Shown one piece after another: positions 29,756 to 38,688 of a DNA stretch of 45,252 nt (within the stretch, counting starts at the first letter, position 1; the number at the start of each line of letters is the position of its first letter). Location: assembly GCA_017550035.1 (NCBI GenBank), contig JAFYLS010000083.1, forward strand, positions 1 through 45,252. The letters are read 5' to 3'. The DNA comes from Clostridia bacterium (GTDB lineage: Bacteria > Bacillota > Clostridia > Christensenellales > Aristaeellaceae). Position numbers and translations under genes: made by a program. A model generated the notes under the pieces. That model was not told where the DNA came from, ran no database searches, and saw nothing but the letters and a program-made list of their open reading frames with translations.

Positions 29756-31255
29756 TTATTGCATCCGCGTATCCAGATAATCCGTGATCAAAGGTAAACT
29801 GTCCTTGCCTGAAAAGTCAGAAACAGCCTCCTCAAAATCCTTGCGGGTATAAAGCCCAAAGGGTTCAGCATGGCAGTAAGCCTTCAGGCATTCATCCATG
29901 CTGCCCATCAGAAAGGCATCCAGCGCATAGAACAGGGCGCAGCCCCGTCCGTACACCACGCTGTCGTAGGCCATGTAGTCCCCAAAATAGCTGACAGGAC
30001 TGCCAGGCGTGAAGATATCCAGCCCGTTTTCCTGCATGGGGGCGTCCACATAGTAATACTTCAGGTTTTCTTCGCTGTCTTTCCCATAACGCGCACCCAC
30101 ATACCTCAGCGCCGCCCACTGGGATGCAGCTTCATCCTGCCAGGGGTGGTTGAACCCATCCGACCCGGCCAGTGCATAGAACCACTGATGGGCAATTTCG
30201 TGGGCCAGCAAAAGTTCCAGCGTATCTCCCTCCGCCGTGAAATAGCTTCTGTCCACCATCACCAGCGCAGGGTATTCCATGCCGCCAAAGGGAAAATCAA
30301 TTTCCGCCACCGTCAGGGTGTCATACGGATATTTCCCGTACAGCCCGCACAGCGTTTCCAGAATCTTTTCCGAAAGTTTCAAGGCCTGCCTGCCCTGTTC
30401 CGAGGTACTCAGCACGCGGATTAGCACATCCCCCGCCTGTTTTTCCAACAGAGTGTAATGACGGCTGAAAGTCAGCGCCATATCCCGGGCGCAGAGCACT
30501 TCGCCCTGCCAAATGCCGTCCCCGTCCTTTTCAAGGGAGGCAGAGGCAGCGGGCGTCATGCCCTCGGGCAACTGAATGCGAAGGGACCAGTTGGCGCTTT
30601 CGGAAATGAATGGATCGCCAATGGGGTCATAAGGGTCTTTGCGCCATGCCCCTTCCTGCCATACAGATACAACCGGAATGGCATTGCCGATCTGCCATGC
30701 GGTATCCGTGCGTCCAAAACGGTAGGCGCATTCCGGCACAGAAAGCACATACATCATTTTCAATGTGCCGCTATCGCCCGGCTGCATATCACCCGTTTCG
30801 ATACGGAGCACGGTCTGCGCTTCATCCTCATACCTATGGAAAGCCGCTTCACCCTGCCACCACACCCCCTGCAGGTGCAGCCCGCCGGTTGAAAACCCTG
30901 CGCGGTAGGCACTGTCGTACACTTCGTCAATAGCAGCGGGGCTGGTTTCTTCACTCAAAAAGGCATTGGCATAAGTGCGCAGCACCAGATGCGGAAGGGG
31001 ATCCTGCGTGCGGTTCACAAAATCCACTTCGTGGATCACCGCCAGGGTGCCGTCTTCCTCATGAAGCACCATGGATACTCGGTGGGTATTCATGCCTTGG
31101 GAAAACTTCGCCCGCTCTTCCCGGGTGTATGCCTGCACATCTTTGGGACAGAGCACCAGCCACCCAAGCAGCAGCCCGGAAAGCAAAAGGACGAAAACAC
31201 AAATAAGCGCCCGTTTGCCAACAGGCAATGTCATTATACACCGTTTTTGCTTCAT
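29756..31255 (-). CDS. M1-family (gluzincin) metallopeptidase, membrane anchored
   Basis: A 499-residue protein with one N-terminal membrane helix (ALICVFVLLLSGLLLGWLVL), an M1-like beta-sandwich half and a gluzincin catalytic half. The zinc site is HEIAHQW (His352, Glu353, His356) with Glu375 in WQDEAASQWAA, and the substrate-binding GGMEYP (324-329) takes the place of GAMEN. Active sites face the outside if the helix is an anchor. ATG 31255 (MKQKRC) was chosen for the AAAGGAC site; the frame extends to 31330 without one. It leads the envelope operon: peptidase, GT2-GtrA, phosphodiester glycosidase, Lgt-like, DUF896. Confidence 0.9.
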   Translation of the reverse strand: MKQKRCIMTLPVGKRALICVFVLLLSGLLLGWLVLCPKDVQAYTREERAKFSQGMNTHRVSMVLHEEDGTLAVIHEVDFVNRTQDPLPHLVLRTYANAFLSEETSPAAIDEVYDSAYRAGFSTGGLHLQGVWWQGEAAFHRYEDEAQTVLRIETGDMQPGDSGTLKMMYVLSVPECAYRFGRTDTAWQIGNAIPVVSVWQEGAWRKDPYDPIGDPFISESANWSLRIQLPEGMTPAASASLEKDGDGIWQGEVLCARDMALTFSRHYTLLEKQAGDVLIRVLSTSEQGRQALKLSEKILETLCGLYGKYPYDTLTVAEIDFPFGGMEYPALVMVDRSYFTAEGDTLELLLAHEIAHQWFYALAGSDGFNHPWQDEAASQWAALRYVGARYGKDSEENLKYYYVDAPMQENGLDIFTPGSPVSYFGDYMAYDSVVYGRGCALFYALDAFLMGSMDECLKAYCHAEPFGLYTRKDFEEAVSDFSGKDSLPLITDYLDTRMQ

Positions 31256-31366
31256 TTTCCAGTCCTTTCGGGATGCACAGGCCTTCCAGAGTGTTAAAAG
31301 GCTGTAAACAATCCTGCTCCCATCATCCAACGAAGAAAAAAGCGCCCTTCATCCATGCAGAGCCAA

Positions 31367-31391
31367 ACAAAGGGCGGCAAAGCGCCGCCCT
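31367..31391 (-). terminator. Terminator of the pyridoxal kinase gene
   Basis: A perfect 8-bp GC stem (AGGGCGGC / GCCGCCCT, 5-base loop) followed on the minus strand by TTTG. It lies just past the kinase stop at 31403. Confidence 0.7.
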
Positions 31392-31402
31392 GATATCCTT
31401 TT

Positions 31403-32266
31403 TTACAGGCAGACCTCTCTGCCCAGTTTCCAAAGGTCCCGTTCAAAATCCACGCCTTCCCGGGCGGGCACACCGTTTTCCAGACTGCAGCGCACACAGC
31501 AGGCCGTGTAATCCGCCGCCAATTGGACAGAAGACGGCAAATCCCGGTCGCTTAAAAGCGCACCCAGCAGCACGGATGCAAACACATCCCCCGTGCCGCA
31601 ATAGCTGGCAGGCACGCGCCGAGCGGAACGCATGTAAAAGCCGCTGTCATCCAGACAGGCTGCGCCGATCATGTCATCCACCGTGCTGGCGCCTGTGATG
31701 ACCACACGCCGGGCACCCAGTCCCTTCAATCCCCTGCACAGGGAAAACAGGTACTGCTCGGTCTGCCCATGCTCGCGGTAGGTTTCTCCCAGCAGAATGC
31801 AGGCTTCGGTGAGATTGGGCACAATCACGTCCGCGCCGGCACAAAGCTTCTTCATCCCCTCCGCCATTTCAGAGGTGTACAGCGCATACAGTTTGCCGTC
31901 ATCCCCCATCACGGGATCCACAAAGATCAGATTATCCTGCCGGCCAAAGACGCGGAAATATTCCCGGACGATCTCAATCTGCTCAAAGCTTCCCAGATAT
32001 CCGGACATGAGCGCATCAAACTGCAGCTTTTCCTTTTGCCAGTGGTTGAGAAACAAACCCATATCCCCCGTCAAATCCCGGAAGGAATAGCCGGTAAAAT
32101 CACCGGTGTGGGTGCTGAGCACTGCCGTAGGCACCGAGGCGGTATGCACGCCCATCACAGAAAGAATGGGCAGCGTCACACCGATGGAGCAGCGCCCGAA
32201 GCCGGACAGATCATTGATCACCGCCGCCCGTTTTTCACGCTGCGGCGCAGACATTTGTTCAAACAT
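31403..32266 (-). CDS. pdxY: Pyridoxal/pyridoxamine kinase
   Basis: A 287-residue ribokinase-fold kinase that phosphorylates pyridoxal in vitamin B6 salvage. Family signs: INDLSGFGRCSIGVTLP at the start (substrate side), SVMGVHTASVPTAVLSTHTG, DPVMGDDGKLY and the catalytic YCGTGDVFASVLLGALL with its aspartate near residue 228. Sequence resembles the PdxY-like group in Clostridia, where it often serves as the only B6 kinase. AAAAGGA precedes the ATG. It is 27 bases from pepT and on the same strand. Confidence 0.92.
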   Translation of the reverse strand: MFEQMSAPQREKRAAVINDLSGFGRCSIGVTLPILSVMGVHTASVPTAVLSTHTGDFTGYSFRDLTGDMGLFLNHWQKEKLQFDALMSGYLGSFEQIEIVREYFRVFGRQDNLIFVDPVMGDDGKLYALYTSEMAEGMKKLCAGADVIVPNLTEACILLGETYREHGQTEQYLFSLCRGLKGLGARRVVITGASTVDDMIGAACLDDSGFYMRSARRVPASYCGTGDVFASVLLGALLSDRDLPSSVQLAADYTACCVRCSLENGVPAREGVDFERDLWKLGREVCL

Positions 32267-32293
32267 TTTCTGAATCCTTTTTGAAAGAAGGAA

Positions 32294-33508
32294 TTACCGG
32301 ACGGAAACCAGCTTCACCAGCACTTCCACCATTTTGCGCATCTGCGTGACGGATACATATTCATGCACGCCGTGATAGTTTCCGCCGCCCGTGCCCAGAT
32401 TGGGACAGGGCAGACCCATGAAGGAAAGGCGGGCGCCGTCCGTACCGCCGCGGATGGCCACAGGATGGGCGTGAATGCCGCATGCTTCCAGCGCTGCGTA
32501 AGCGCGGTCCAGCACCCACGGCACTTCCTCGATCTTTTCCTTCATGTTGAAGTAGCTGTCCCGCAGGGTAACCGTTACCGTGCCTTCGCCGATGAGCTCG
32601 TTGAGGTAAGCGGCGATCTTTTCAAAACGCGCTTTGCGGGCAAGGAATTTTTCCATGTCATGGTCACGAATGATGTATTTCAGCACGCAGTGATCGGTTT
32701 CGCCCTCGATGGACACCAGATGGGCAAAGCCTTCATAATTTTCGGTATTTTCGGGCGTTTCGCGCACAGGCAGCATGCCGTGGAACTGCATGCCCACGGT
32801 GGCAGCGTTCACCAGCATGTTCTTGGCGCTGCCGGGATGGATGCTGTTGCCCTTGATGTGCACCACAGCAGAAGCGGCGTTGAAGTTTTCATACTCCATT
32901 TCAGTGATATCCGCGCCGTCCAGAGTATAAGCGTATTCCGCACCGAAACCCTGTACGTCAAACAGGTCTGCACCCGCGCCGATTTCTTCATCGGGGGTGA
33001 AGCCCACCATCACCTTGCCATGAGGAATTTCGGGATGGGCAAGCAGATATTCGCAGGCAGCGAGAATCTCGGCAATGCCCGCCTTATCGTCGGCCCCCAG
33101 CAGCGTCAGACCGTCGGTGACGATCAGTTCCTGTCCCTTGAGCCGGTGAAGGCCAAATTCCTTTTCGCCCATGACGATATGCTTTTCTTCGTTCAGAACA
33201 ATATCGCCGCCCTCATAGAGGAACATGCGGGCGTTCACGGGACCGCCAGGCACGGCATTGCTGGTATCCATATGGGCAATAAGGCCCACGACCTTTTCAT
33301 TTTCGTAACCGGGCGCAGCGGGCAGACAGCCGTACACATAGCCGTGTTCGTCCCGGCGTACATCCGAAAGACCTACGGCCTTCATTTCTTCCGCCAGCAT
33401 ATCCGCCAGCACCAGCTGGTTGGGAGAGGAAGGGCACGTGCCCGTATCTTCCACACTGGTGGTATCAATTTTCACATAGCGCAAAAAGCGTTCTTCCACA
33501 CGTTCCAT
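32294..33508 (-). CDS. pepT: Peptidase T (tripeptide aminopeptidase)
   Basis: A 404-residue zinc exopeptidase that removes the N-terminal residue of tripeptides in the cytoplasm. The M20 metal site is clear: LIAHMDTSNAVPG (His and Asp ligands near residue 76), LLGADDKAGIAEIL near 136, DEEIGAGADLF near 172 with the catalytic glutamates, and GTGGGNYHGVHEY near the end. The family start KIDTTSVEDTG and the full length are normal. GAGGGAG precedes the ATG. It is convergent with nothing: the DUF975 gene lies 21 bases upstream on the same strand. Confidence 0.95.
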   Translation of the reverse strand: MERVEERFLRYVKIDTTSVEDTGTCPSSPNQLVLADMLAEEMKAVGLSDVRRDEHGYVYGCLPAAPGYENEKVVGLIAHMDTSNAVPGGPVNARMFLYEGGDIVLNEEKHIVMGEKEFGLHRLKGQELIVTDGLTLLGADDKAGIAEILAACEYLLAHPEIPHGKVMVGFTPDEEIGAGADLFDVQGFGAEYAYTLDGADITEMEYENFNAASAVVHIKGNSIHPGSAKNMLVNAATVGMQFHGMLPVRETPENTENYEGFAHLVSIEGETDHCVLKYIIRDHDMEKFLARKARFEKIAAYLNELIGEGTVTVTLRDSYFNMKEKIEEVPWVLDRAYAALEACGIHAHPVAIRGGTDGARLSFMGLPCPNLGTGGGNYHGVHEYVSVTQMRKMVEVLVKLVSVR

Positions 33509-33529
33509 CCTGTTTCTCCCTCGTCTTTC

Positions 33530-34204
33530 TTACAGTTTGTTGCTGTCAATATAGCCGTTCACTGCAATCACATCATCGCCGTACAGTTCATTTTCGGTAA
33601 CGGTGCCGTTCCGCAGCGCTTCCATTTTCAGTTCTTCATAGATACCGCCGAAAGTCAGTTCACGGTAGGGGCCCACGAAAATCACTTCCAGAATGCCGAA
33701 AGTGAACAGAGACAGCAGTTCCCAACCCAGGAAGGACAGAGATGCCACAAACAGGTCCATCTTGTAGCCGCGGGTCATTTTGCGGGAGATTCTCACCGCA
33801 TCCATGGCCTTCACATTGGGGCAATCGTGAAGAATATAGGGCGTCATGGAATAGGCAATGCCCATTACGATGCCGGGGATGACAAACAGGCAGCTCCACA
33901 GACCGATCAAAAGGCTCATCCACAGATAGCCGCCCGTTTTGGTCAGGAAGCGGTTGTCAAACAGGTTTCTGCCCGCATCTTCCAGACGCATGGCTTTGCC
34001 CGTATACATCGCATGGAAAAAGCCCTTCATGGTGACCATCAGCACGGGCATCACCAGAAAAGAACCAAAGCCTGCCGTGAAGCCGGAAACAATCATGGAA
34101 ATCACCAGAGCAATCAGGTAGGCGCCAATGATCTGACCCTGATTGGCGCGCAGAATCATACGGGCATGTTCTTTCATTTCCTGACGGGTTTTCATGGTGT
34201 TCAT
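33530..34204 (-). CDS. DUF975 family membrane protein
   Basis: A 224-residue multi-pass membrane protein typical of the DUF975 family of Firmicutes. The start carries a conserved basic helix (MKTRQEMKEHARMILRANQG), then hydrophobic stretches QIIGAYLIALVISMIVSGF, SLLIGLWSCLFVIPGIVMGI with the family's IPGIVxGIAYSM, and LSFLGWELLSLFTFGILEVI. No function is known. GGAGG lies upstream of the ATG at 34204, which overlaps the stop of the HAD gene (ATGA), so the two are translated together. Confidence 0.9.
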   Translation of the reverse strand: MNTMKTRQEMKEHARMILRANQGQIIGAYLIALVISMIVSGFTAGFGSFLVMPVLMVTMKGFFHAMYTGKAMRLEDAGRNLFDNRFLTKTGGYLWMSLLIGLWSCLFVIPGIVMGIAYSMTPYILHDCPNVKAMDAVRISRKMTRGYKMDLFVASLSFLGWELLSLFTFGILEVIFVGPYRELTFGGIYEELKMEALRNGTVTENELYGDDVIAVNGYIDSNKL

Positions 34205-34851
34205 TTTGTTTCATCCTCCATCAAAATTTTTCTCAATTCCGCAAGGGTGTCAAACCGGTAGAGTGTTTCATAAGCATCATATTGATGATCGGGGTCGCAC
34301 AATGCCCCCTGCATGCCGGCATTTTTGCCTGCATCCAGATCAATATCCCGGTCCCCCACCATCACGCAAAGCGTTTTATCCAGTCCGTGCTTTTCACACA
34401 GAAAGTTCAGCGCATCCGGCGCGGGTTTTGCGGGAAAGCCGCGCTGGCTGGTGACAAAATCCGTAAAGTACCGGTCCAGTCCGTCCCGCTTCAGCGCATC
34501 GATGCCGCTTTGTCCGCGATGGGTGTACAGGTAGTTTTTTCCGCCCTTTTCCACTACGGCTTTCAAGGCTTCCTCGCAGCCGGGATAGGGCTGAATGGTG
34601 CTCAGATCCTCCTCTTCGGAGTGGCAGCGGTAATACCCGATCACTTCCTCGGGCGTCATATGAATGGCAGGATTTTCTTTCAGATACATTTCGGCAGCTT
34701 CACGGAGCGACCGTTTGACCCGTAGAAAAGCGGTATCAAAATCCGTTTCAATGCCCACATCATAAAGACCCTTCACAAGCGCCCGGGTGATGCGGCCGTA
34801 GGTATCGTACAGCGTACCGTCAAAATCCCAGAAAAAATGGGTGAATTTCAT
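34201..34851 (-). CDS. HAD-superfamily phosphatase (phosphoglycolate phosphatase-like)
   Basis: A 216-residue HAD hydrolase. The nucleophile motif is FFWDFDGTLYDT (Asp9, Asp11), motif II is YTHRGQSG, and motifs III/IV are near KPAPDALNFL and MVGDRDIDLDAGKNAGM. The helical cap lies between them (subclass I). Substrates are small phosphorylated compounds. The ATG at 34851 is preferred to the open frame to 34908 because of the AAAGGCG site and because family proteins begin at this strand. It is translationally coupled to DUF975. Confidence 0.9.
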   Translation of the reverse strand: MKFTHFFWDFDGTLYDTYGRITRALVKGLYDVGIETDFDTAFLRVKRSLREAAEMYLKENPAIHMTPEEVIGYYRCHSEEEDLSTIQPYPGCEEALKAVVEKGGKNYLYTHRGQSGIDALKRDGLDRYFTDFVTSQRGFPAKPAPDALNFLCEKHGLDKTLCVMVGDRDIDLDAGKNAGMQGALCDPDHQYDAYETLYRFDTLAELRKILMEDETK

Positions 34852-34864
34852 AAATGCGCCTTTC

Positions 34865-35920
34865 TTACAAAAGGGTAGTCTGCTCGGAATCCGCTTCCTC
34901 CGCAGCACGAAGGAACTGGGCGTTCTGGGGCACCGTTTTGCCCAGATGTTCGAAGGCGGCAGGCGTCAGGATACGTCCGCGGGGCGTGCGCATGATAAAG
35001 CCCAGCTGCATCAGATAGGGTTCATACACATCTTCAATGGTCACGGCATCTTCGCCCGTGGTGGCAGCCAGTGTATCCAGACCCACAGGGCCGCCGCCAA
35101 ACTTATCCGCCATGGTGGAAAGCACCGCTCTGTCCACCCGGTCCAGTCCAAGATCGTCCACATCCAGCATGTTCAGCGCCTGACGAGCCACATCGTAGGT
35201 GATGCGGCCGTCCGCCTTCACCTGGGCAAAATCGCGGACGCGCTTGAGCATGCGGTTGGCAATACGGGGCGTACCGCGGCTGCGGCGGGCAATTTCCATC
35301 AATCCGTCTTCGTCATAGGTCATGCCCAGAATGCCGGCGGAACGGCCCACAATGCGGCTCAGTTCTTCAGGCGTATACATTTCCAGACGGTAGATGATGC
35401 CGAAACGGTCGCGCAAAGGCGCAGACAGGCGGCCTGCACGGGTGGTGGCGCCCACCAGCGTGAATTTCGGCAGATCCAGACGGATGGAACGGGCCGTGGG
35501 ACCCTTGCCGATCATGATATCCAGCGCATAGTCTTCCATGGCGGGATAGAGCACTTCTTCCACAGCACGGGACAGGCGGTGGATTTCGTCGATAAACAGC
35601 ACGTCGCCCTGATTGAGGTTGGTCAGAATAGACGCAAGGTCGCCGGGACGCTCGATGGCGGGACCGGAGGTGATGCGGATATTCTGCCCCATTTCAGAGG
35701 CCACGATGGATGCAAGAGTGGTTTTGCCAAGGCCGGGAGGGCCGTAAAGCAAAATATGGTCCAGGGCGTCATGGCGCTTGAGGGCAGCGGAAATATACAC
35801 TTCCAAACTTTCCCGCACCTTTTCCTGACCCACATAATCACGCAGCGTATGGGGACGCAGGGAGGTTTCGATGTCTTCATCTTCTCTGCGCTGGGCAGTT
35901 TGCAGCAGTCTGTCTTCCAT
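34865..35920 (-). CDS. ruvB: Holliday junction branch migration ATPase RuvB
   Basis: A 351-residue AAA+ motor that, with RuvA, drives branch migration at Holliday junctions. Walker [10 protein letters not shown] (60-68), Walker B FIDEIH (109-114), sensor [18 protein letters not shown] and the C-terminal winged helix with [12 protein letters not shown] are all present, and length is normal. It starts seven bases after the end of ruvA. The order on the minus strand is ruvC, ruvA, ruvB, the usual Clostridial arrangement. Confidence 0.98.
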   Translation of the reverse strand: MEDRLLQTAQRREDEDIETSLRPHTLRDYVGQEKVRESLEVYISAALKRHDALDHILLYGPPGLGKTTLASIVASEMGQNIRITSGPAIERPGDLASILTNLNQGDVLFIDEIHRLSRAVEEVLYPAMEDYALDIMIGKGPTARSIRLDLPKFTLVGATTRAGRLSAPLRDRFGIIYRLEMYTPEELSRIVGRSAGILGMTYDEDGLMEIARRSRGTPRIANRMLKRVRDFAQVKADGRITYDVARQALNMLDVDDLGLDRVDRAVLSTMADKFGGGPVGLDTLAATTGEDAVTIEDVYEPYLMQLGFIMRTPRGRILTPAAFEHLGKTVPQNAQFLRAAEEADSEQTTLL

Positions 35921-35927
35921 TTGTCAA

Positions 35928-36536
35928 TCACATCCCCGCCATATTTTTAAGGGCCAGACGCACCAGTTCATCGGCATGTGTTCCCTGATGCTTGATCTTC
36001 GCCACAGCGCCGGTGGCTTCGGACGCCGTATAGCCCAGCGCCTGCAGCGCGGCAATGGCCTCGTTCACCGCATCGGTGGCAATGGTTTCCACCGGCAGCG
36101 TAATGCCGCCGGGAATGCCGGACGGAATATCTTCCTTGCTCAGCGCTTCCTTCAACTCCAGCGAAATGCGCTGAGCCGTTTTCTTGCCCACACCGGGTGC
36201 CCGGGAAAGCGCCGTGGTATCGCCTGTGACAATGGCCAGCGTCAGATCCCTGAGCGGCATGGAGCCCAGAATGGCCAGTGCGGACTTGGGACCGATGCCG
36301 CTGACGCCGGTCAGGCGCTGGAACATGCGCTTTTCTTCCTTGGTGGCAAAGCCAAACAGGTCCACCGCATCTTCCTTCACGGAAAGAAAGGTGTACACCT
36401 TCATTTTTTCACCCTTTACGGGTGCGGCAGCCAGCGTGGTGGCGCTGCAGTTCAAGCTGTAGCCCACGCCGTGCACATCCAGCACCAGTTCGTTCAATCC
36501 TTTTTCGGCCACAATGCCGTCCAGATAAGCAAACAT
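35928..36536 (-). CDS. ruvA: Holliday junction binding protein RuvA
   Basis: A 202-residue protein that binds the four-way junction as a tetramer and loads RuvB. It has the OB-fold start (MFAYLDGIVAEKGLNELVLD, VHGVGYSL), two helix-hairpin-helix motifs (FQRLTGVSGIGPKSALAIL and LSRAPGVGKKTAQRISLEL) and the C-terminal RuvB-binding three-helix part (AIAALQALGYTASEA). The ATG at 36536 lies 10 bases after the ruvC stop. Confidence 0.98.
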   Translation of the reverse strand: MFAYLDGIVAEKGLNELVLDVHGVGYSLNCSATTLAAAPVKGEKMKVYTFLSVKEDAVDLFGFATKEEKRMFQRLTGVSGIGPKSALAILGSMPLRDLTLAIVTGDTTALSRAPGVGKKTAQRISLELKEALSKEDIPSGIPGGITLPVETIATDAVNEAIAALQALGYTASEATGAVAKIKHQGTHADELVRLALKNMAGM

Positions 36537-36546
36537 TTTTATAACC

Positions 36547-37041
36547 TCATTTCATCAGGAACTGATGGCGCATCTGCCCGGAATGGATATGGGTCAGCGC
36601 GCAGGCCACGGCGTCCGCCGCGTCGTCGGGTTTCAAAATATCGTCTAGATGCAGCAGCATTTTCACCATCTGCTGCACCTGATGTTTGTCCGCCCGTCCG
36701 TACCCCACCACCGCCTGCTTGATCTGCATGGGGGTGTATTCGTAAATGGGCCTGCCGTATTCCGAGCAGGCGCACAGCGCGCTTCCGCGGGCGGCGCCTA
36801 CGTTGAGGGCGGTGGTCACGTTGCGGGCAAAGAACAGTTCTTCAAACGCAATCTCGTCCGGTTTGTACAGCGCAAGCAAATCCCGGGTGCCGGTAAAAAT
36901 GGCATGCAGACGCTCGGGCATACGCATATCCGGCGTAGTCAGCACCACACCACCCTTGACCAATGTACTTTTCCGCCCGTCCGTATCAATAATCCCGTAA
37001 CCCATAATTGCCAGACCGGGGTCAATTACCATTACACGCAT
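36547..37041 (-). CDS. ruvC: Holliday junction endonuclease RuvC
   Basis: A 164-residue resolvase that cuts Holliday junctions. It has the RNase H-like start MRVMVIDPGLAIMGYG with catalytic Asp7, the second acidic residue in IAFEELFF near residue 67, and the C-terminal pair in PDDAADAVACALTH. AGGAGG lies before the ATG at 37041 and a consensus promoter lies just upstream. It is the first gene of ruvCAB. Confidence 0.97.
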   Translation of the reverse strand: MRVMVIDPGLAIMGYGIIDTDGRKSTLVKGGVVLTTPDMRMPERLHAIFTGTRDLLALYKPDEIAFEELFFARNVTTALNVGAARGSALCACSEYGRPIYEYTPMQIKQAVVGYGRADKHQVQQMVKMLLHLDDILKPDDAADAVACALTHIHSGQMRHQFLMK

Positions 37042-37065
37042 GCTTGCAGCCTCCTATAACAGTTT

Positions 37066-37095
37066 ATTATACCTTTTTGAGGGCGCTATTGTCAA
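37066..37095 (-). promoter_or_regulatory. Promoter of ruvCAB
   Basis: On the minus strand: perfect -35 TTGACA (37090-37095), 18-bp spacer, perfect -10 TATAAT (37066-37071), 24 bp from ruvC. I saw no obvious LexA (GAAC-N4-GTTC) box in it. Confidence 0.8.
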
Positions 37096-37140
37096 CAAAA
37101 CCCGGTCATTTGTTCCCATATATCCGACAAAAAAGTCCAT

Positions 37141-37167
37141 AAAAAGACGCCCCTTGAAAGGGGCGTC
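37141..37167 (-). terminator. Terminator of the SH3/cadherin-like gene
   Basis: An 8-bp GC stem (GACGCCCC / GGGGCGTC, extended by A-T pairs) followed by TTTTT on the minus strand. Confidence 0.85.
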
Positions 37168-37184
37168 CTGCAGGCAATGCGGAA

Positions 37185-38558
37185 TCAATCGCCTTCATGG
37201 AAAGGCACATAGTAGTAAGGTGCAACAGCCACAATTTCATCCTCAATATAGATGATGGCATACACCTGATCCTTCTGGTAATTGTTCATGAACTGATAGA
37301 TATCATCGGCATGACGGACTTCCGCCCTAATGAAATCATTCTCATCTCCCACATTGTAGAAGAAGTCGCAGTGTTCATCCACCACATACTTGTACAGGTA
37401 GGAAGAATCATTGGTGATATAGGCACTGGCCATGTTGCCGTTATAGACGGTTTCCCATTCCCAGCCTTCATAGAAGTTCATGGTCACCAGATCAGCGCTG
37501 ATATAGAATTCCTTGTTCTTCTGGTAAATATCCTTGATGAAGCCGTAGGACACACGGGTGCGGGCTTCGGAAGGACGGCGCTGCAGGAATACGGTGTAGG
37601 TGGTCGCAGAGCCGTTCACGCCCTGCACGCGGATATCCACCTGCCTGGGATCATTGGTCATTTCGATCACCTGGCTCTTCTGTCCGTTCTTTACCGGCTG
37701 TCCGTTGACCGTAATGAAAGCATTGCTGTCATAGGCAGTGGGGGTAAAGGTAACGCGGGATACCCAGGAAGCCACGGTAAGCACATAGCTCTGCTGAGTG
37801 GGAGAAAAGCTTTCCGGCAGCATGATGCCCGTGTTGGGGCAGTTATGCACCAGAGAGGAAAGCAGGCTTTCCCGTCCGGTATGGGGATACTGGGTCGCCG
37901 CAGGCGCCTGAGTGGGCAGGGGAACAACGGTCGATGCGGGAGCCTGCGTCACGGGCGCCTGGGTAACAGGAGCCTGGGTGGGCGCGGGCTTTTCCGTCTG
38001 AGGCACGCTGTGCAGATCGTCGCGGCCGGAATTCAGATAGTAGTCCATCACCCAGCCGCGCACAGGCGTACCGGTGCTCATTTTGGTTTCCACATAAGCC
38101 CAGGAACCCATGTAGCCCAGAATGGTAACGGGCGTGCCGCCGGACAGGCTGACGAATTTGGGGTTATCCAATACAGGATCGTCCGTCAACCCGCAGCCGC
38201 GTTCAAACACATGGTCCTGAACATTCAGGAAGGTCAATTCTTCCACGGTGCCGCTCAGATCATCGCAGTGATTGAGGGCATCCTTGGGAATGTAGCCGAT
38301 GTGGTACAGACCGCTGTGGCCAAAGCCTACCAGCAGCCAGTCGCCCACAGTACCGTAAATGCGGCACTTGGCGGAGCCGTAGCGGGTATCATTCACCCGG
38401 TAATACCATTCGCCGGGACCGGAGTACACATCATAGCCCTGATTGAAGGTGCCGGTGACGTACGAATTCAAATCGCCGGGCGCCTTGGCGGCAAAAGCCA
38501 CGGGCAGCATGGACAGAACCAGCACAGCGGCCAGCAAAAGGCTGATCAACTTCTTCAT
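37185..38558 (-). CDS. Secreted SH3-domain and cadherin-like beta-sandwich protein
   Basis: A 457-residue exported protein. The signal peptide (MKKLISLLLAAVLVLSMLPV, then AFA) is followed by two SH3b-like segments (around YDVYSGPGEWYYRVN to 90, and FVSLSGGTPVTILGYMG to about 170), a proline/threonine/alanine linker with repeated PVTQA, a cadherin-like beta-sandwich (SFSPTQQSYVLTVASWVSRV to about 345) and a C-terminal domain I do not recognise, rich in Tyr and Asp. SH3b pairs usually bind peptidoglycan; the linker suggests a surface or wall-spanning layout. The start at 38558 follows GGGAGAG; an open frame to 38606 lacks a site. Confidence 0.8.
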   Translation of the reverse strand: MKKLISLLLAAVLVLSMLPVAFAAKAPGDLNSYVTGTFNQGYDVYSGPGEWYYRVNDTRYGSAKCRIYGTVGDWLLVGFGHSGLYHIGYIPKDALNHCDDLSGTVEELTFLNVQDHVFERGCGLTDDPVLDNPKFVSLSGGTPVTILGYMGSWAYVETKMSTGTPVRGWVMDYYLNSGRDDLHSVPQTEKPAPTQAPVTQAPVTQAPASTVVPLPTQAPAATQYPHTGRESLLSSLVHNCPNTGIMLPESFSPTQQSYVLTVASWVSRVTFTPTAYDSNAFITVNGQPVKNGQKSQVIEMTNDPRQVDIRVQGVNGSATTYTVFLQRRPSEARTRVSYGFIKDIYQKNKEFYISADLVTMNFYEGWEWETVYNGNMASAYITNDSSYLYKYVVDEHCDFFYNVGDENDFIRAEVRHADDIYQFMNNYQKDQVYAIIYIEDEIVAVAPYYYVPFHEGD

Positions 38559-38688
38559 CACGTATCTCTCCCTCTTTGGGGAAGTGCGCCGGCTTCTGCC
38601 GCGCATGCTCTCCCCTCTTCACTTATGATACGAACATGCGAAGGGTTTTCTTGCATCTTTTGTAAATTTTTTTCAGCAGGAAAACAGA

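Noticed and set aside
32363..34261. A 632-codon plus-strand frame
   Set aside because: Antisense to pepT and DUF975; no domain seen.
37900..37990. Short tandem repeats as a CRISPR array
   Set aside because: They are in-frame PVTQA codon repeats in the linker of a secreted protein, without spacers.
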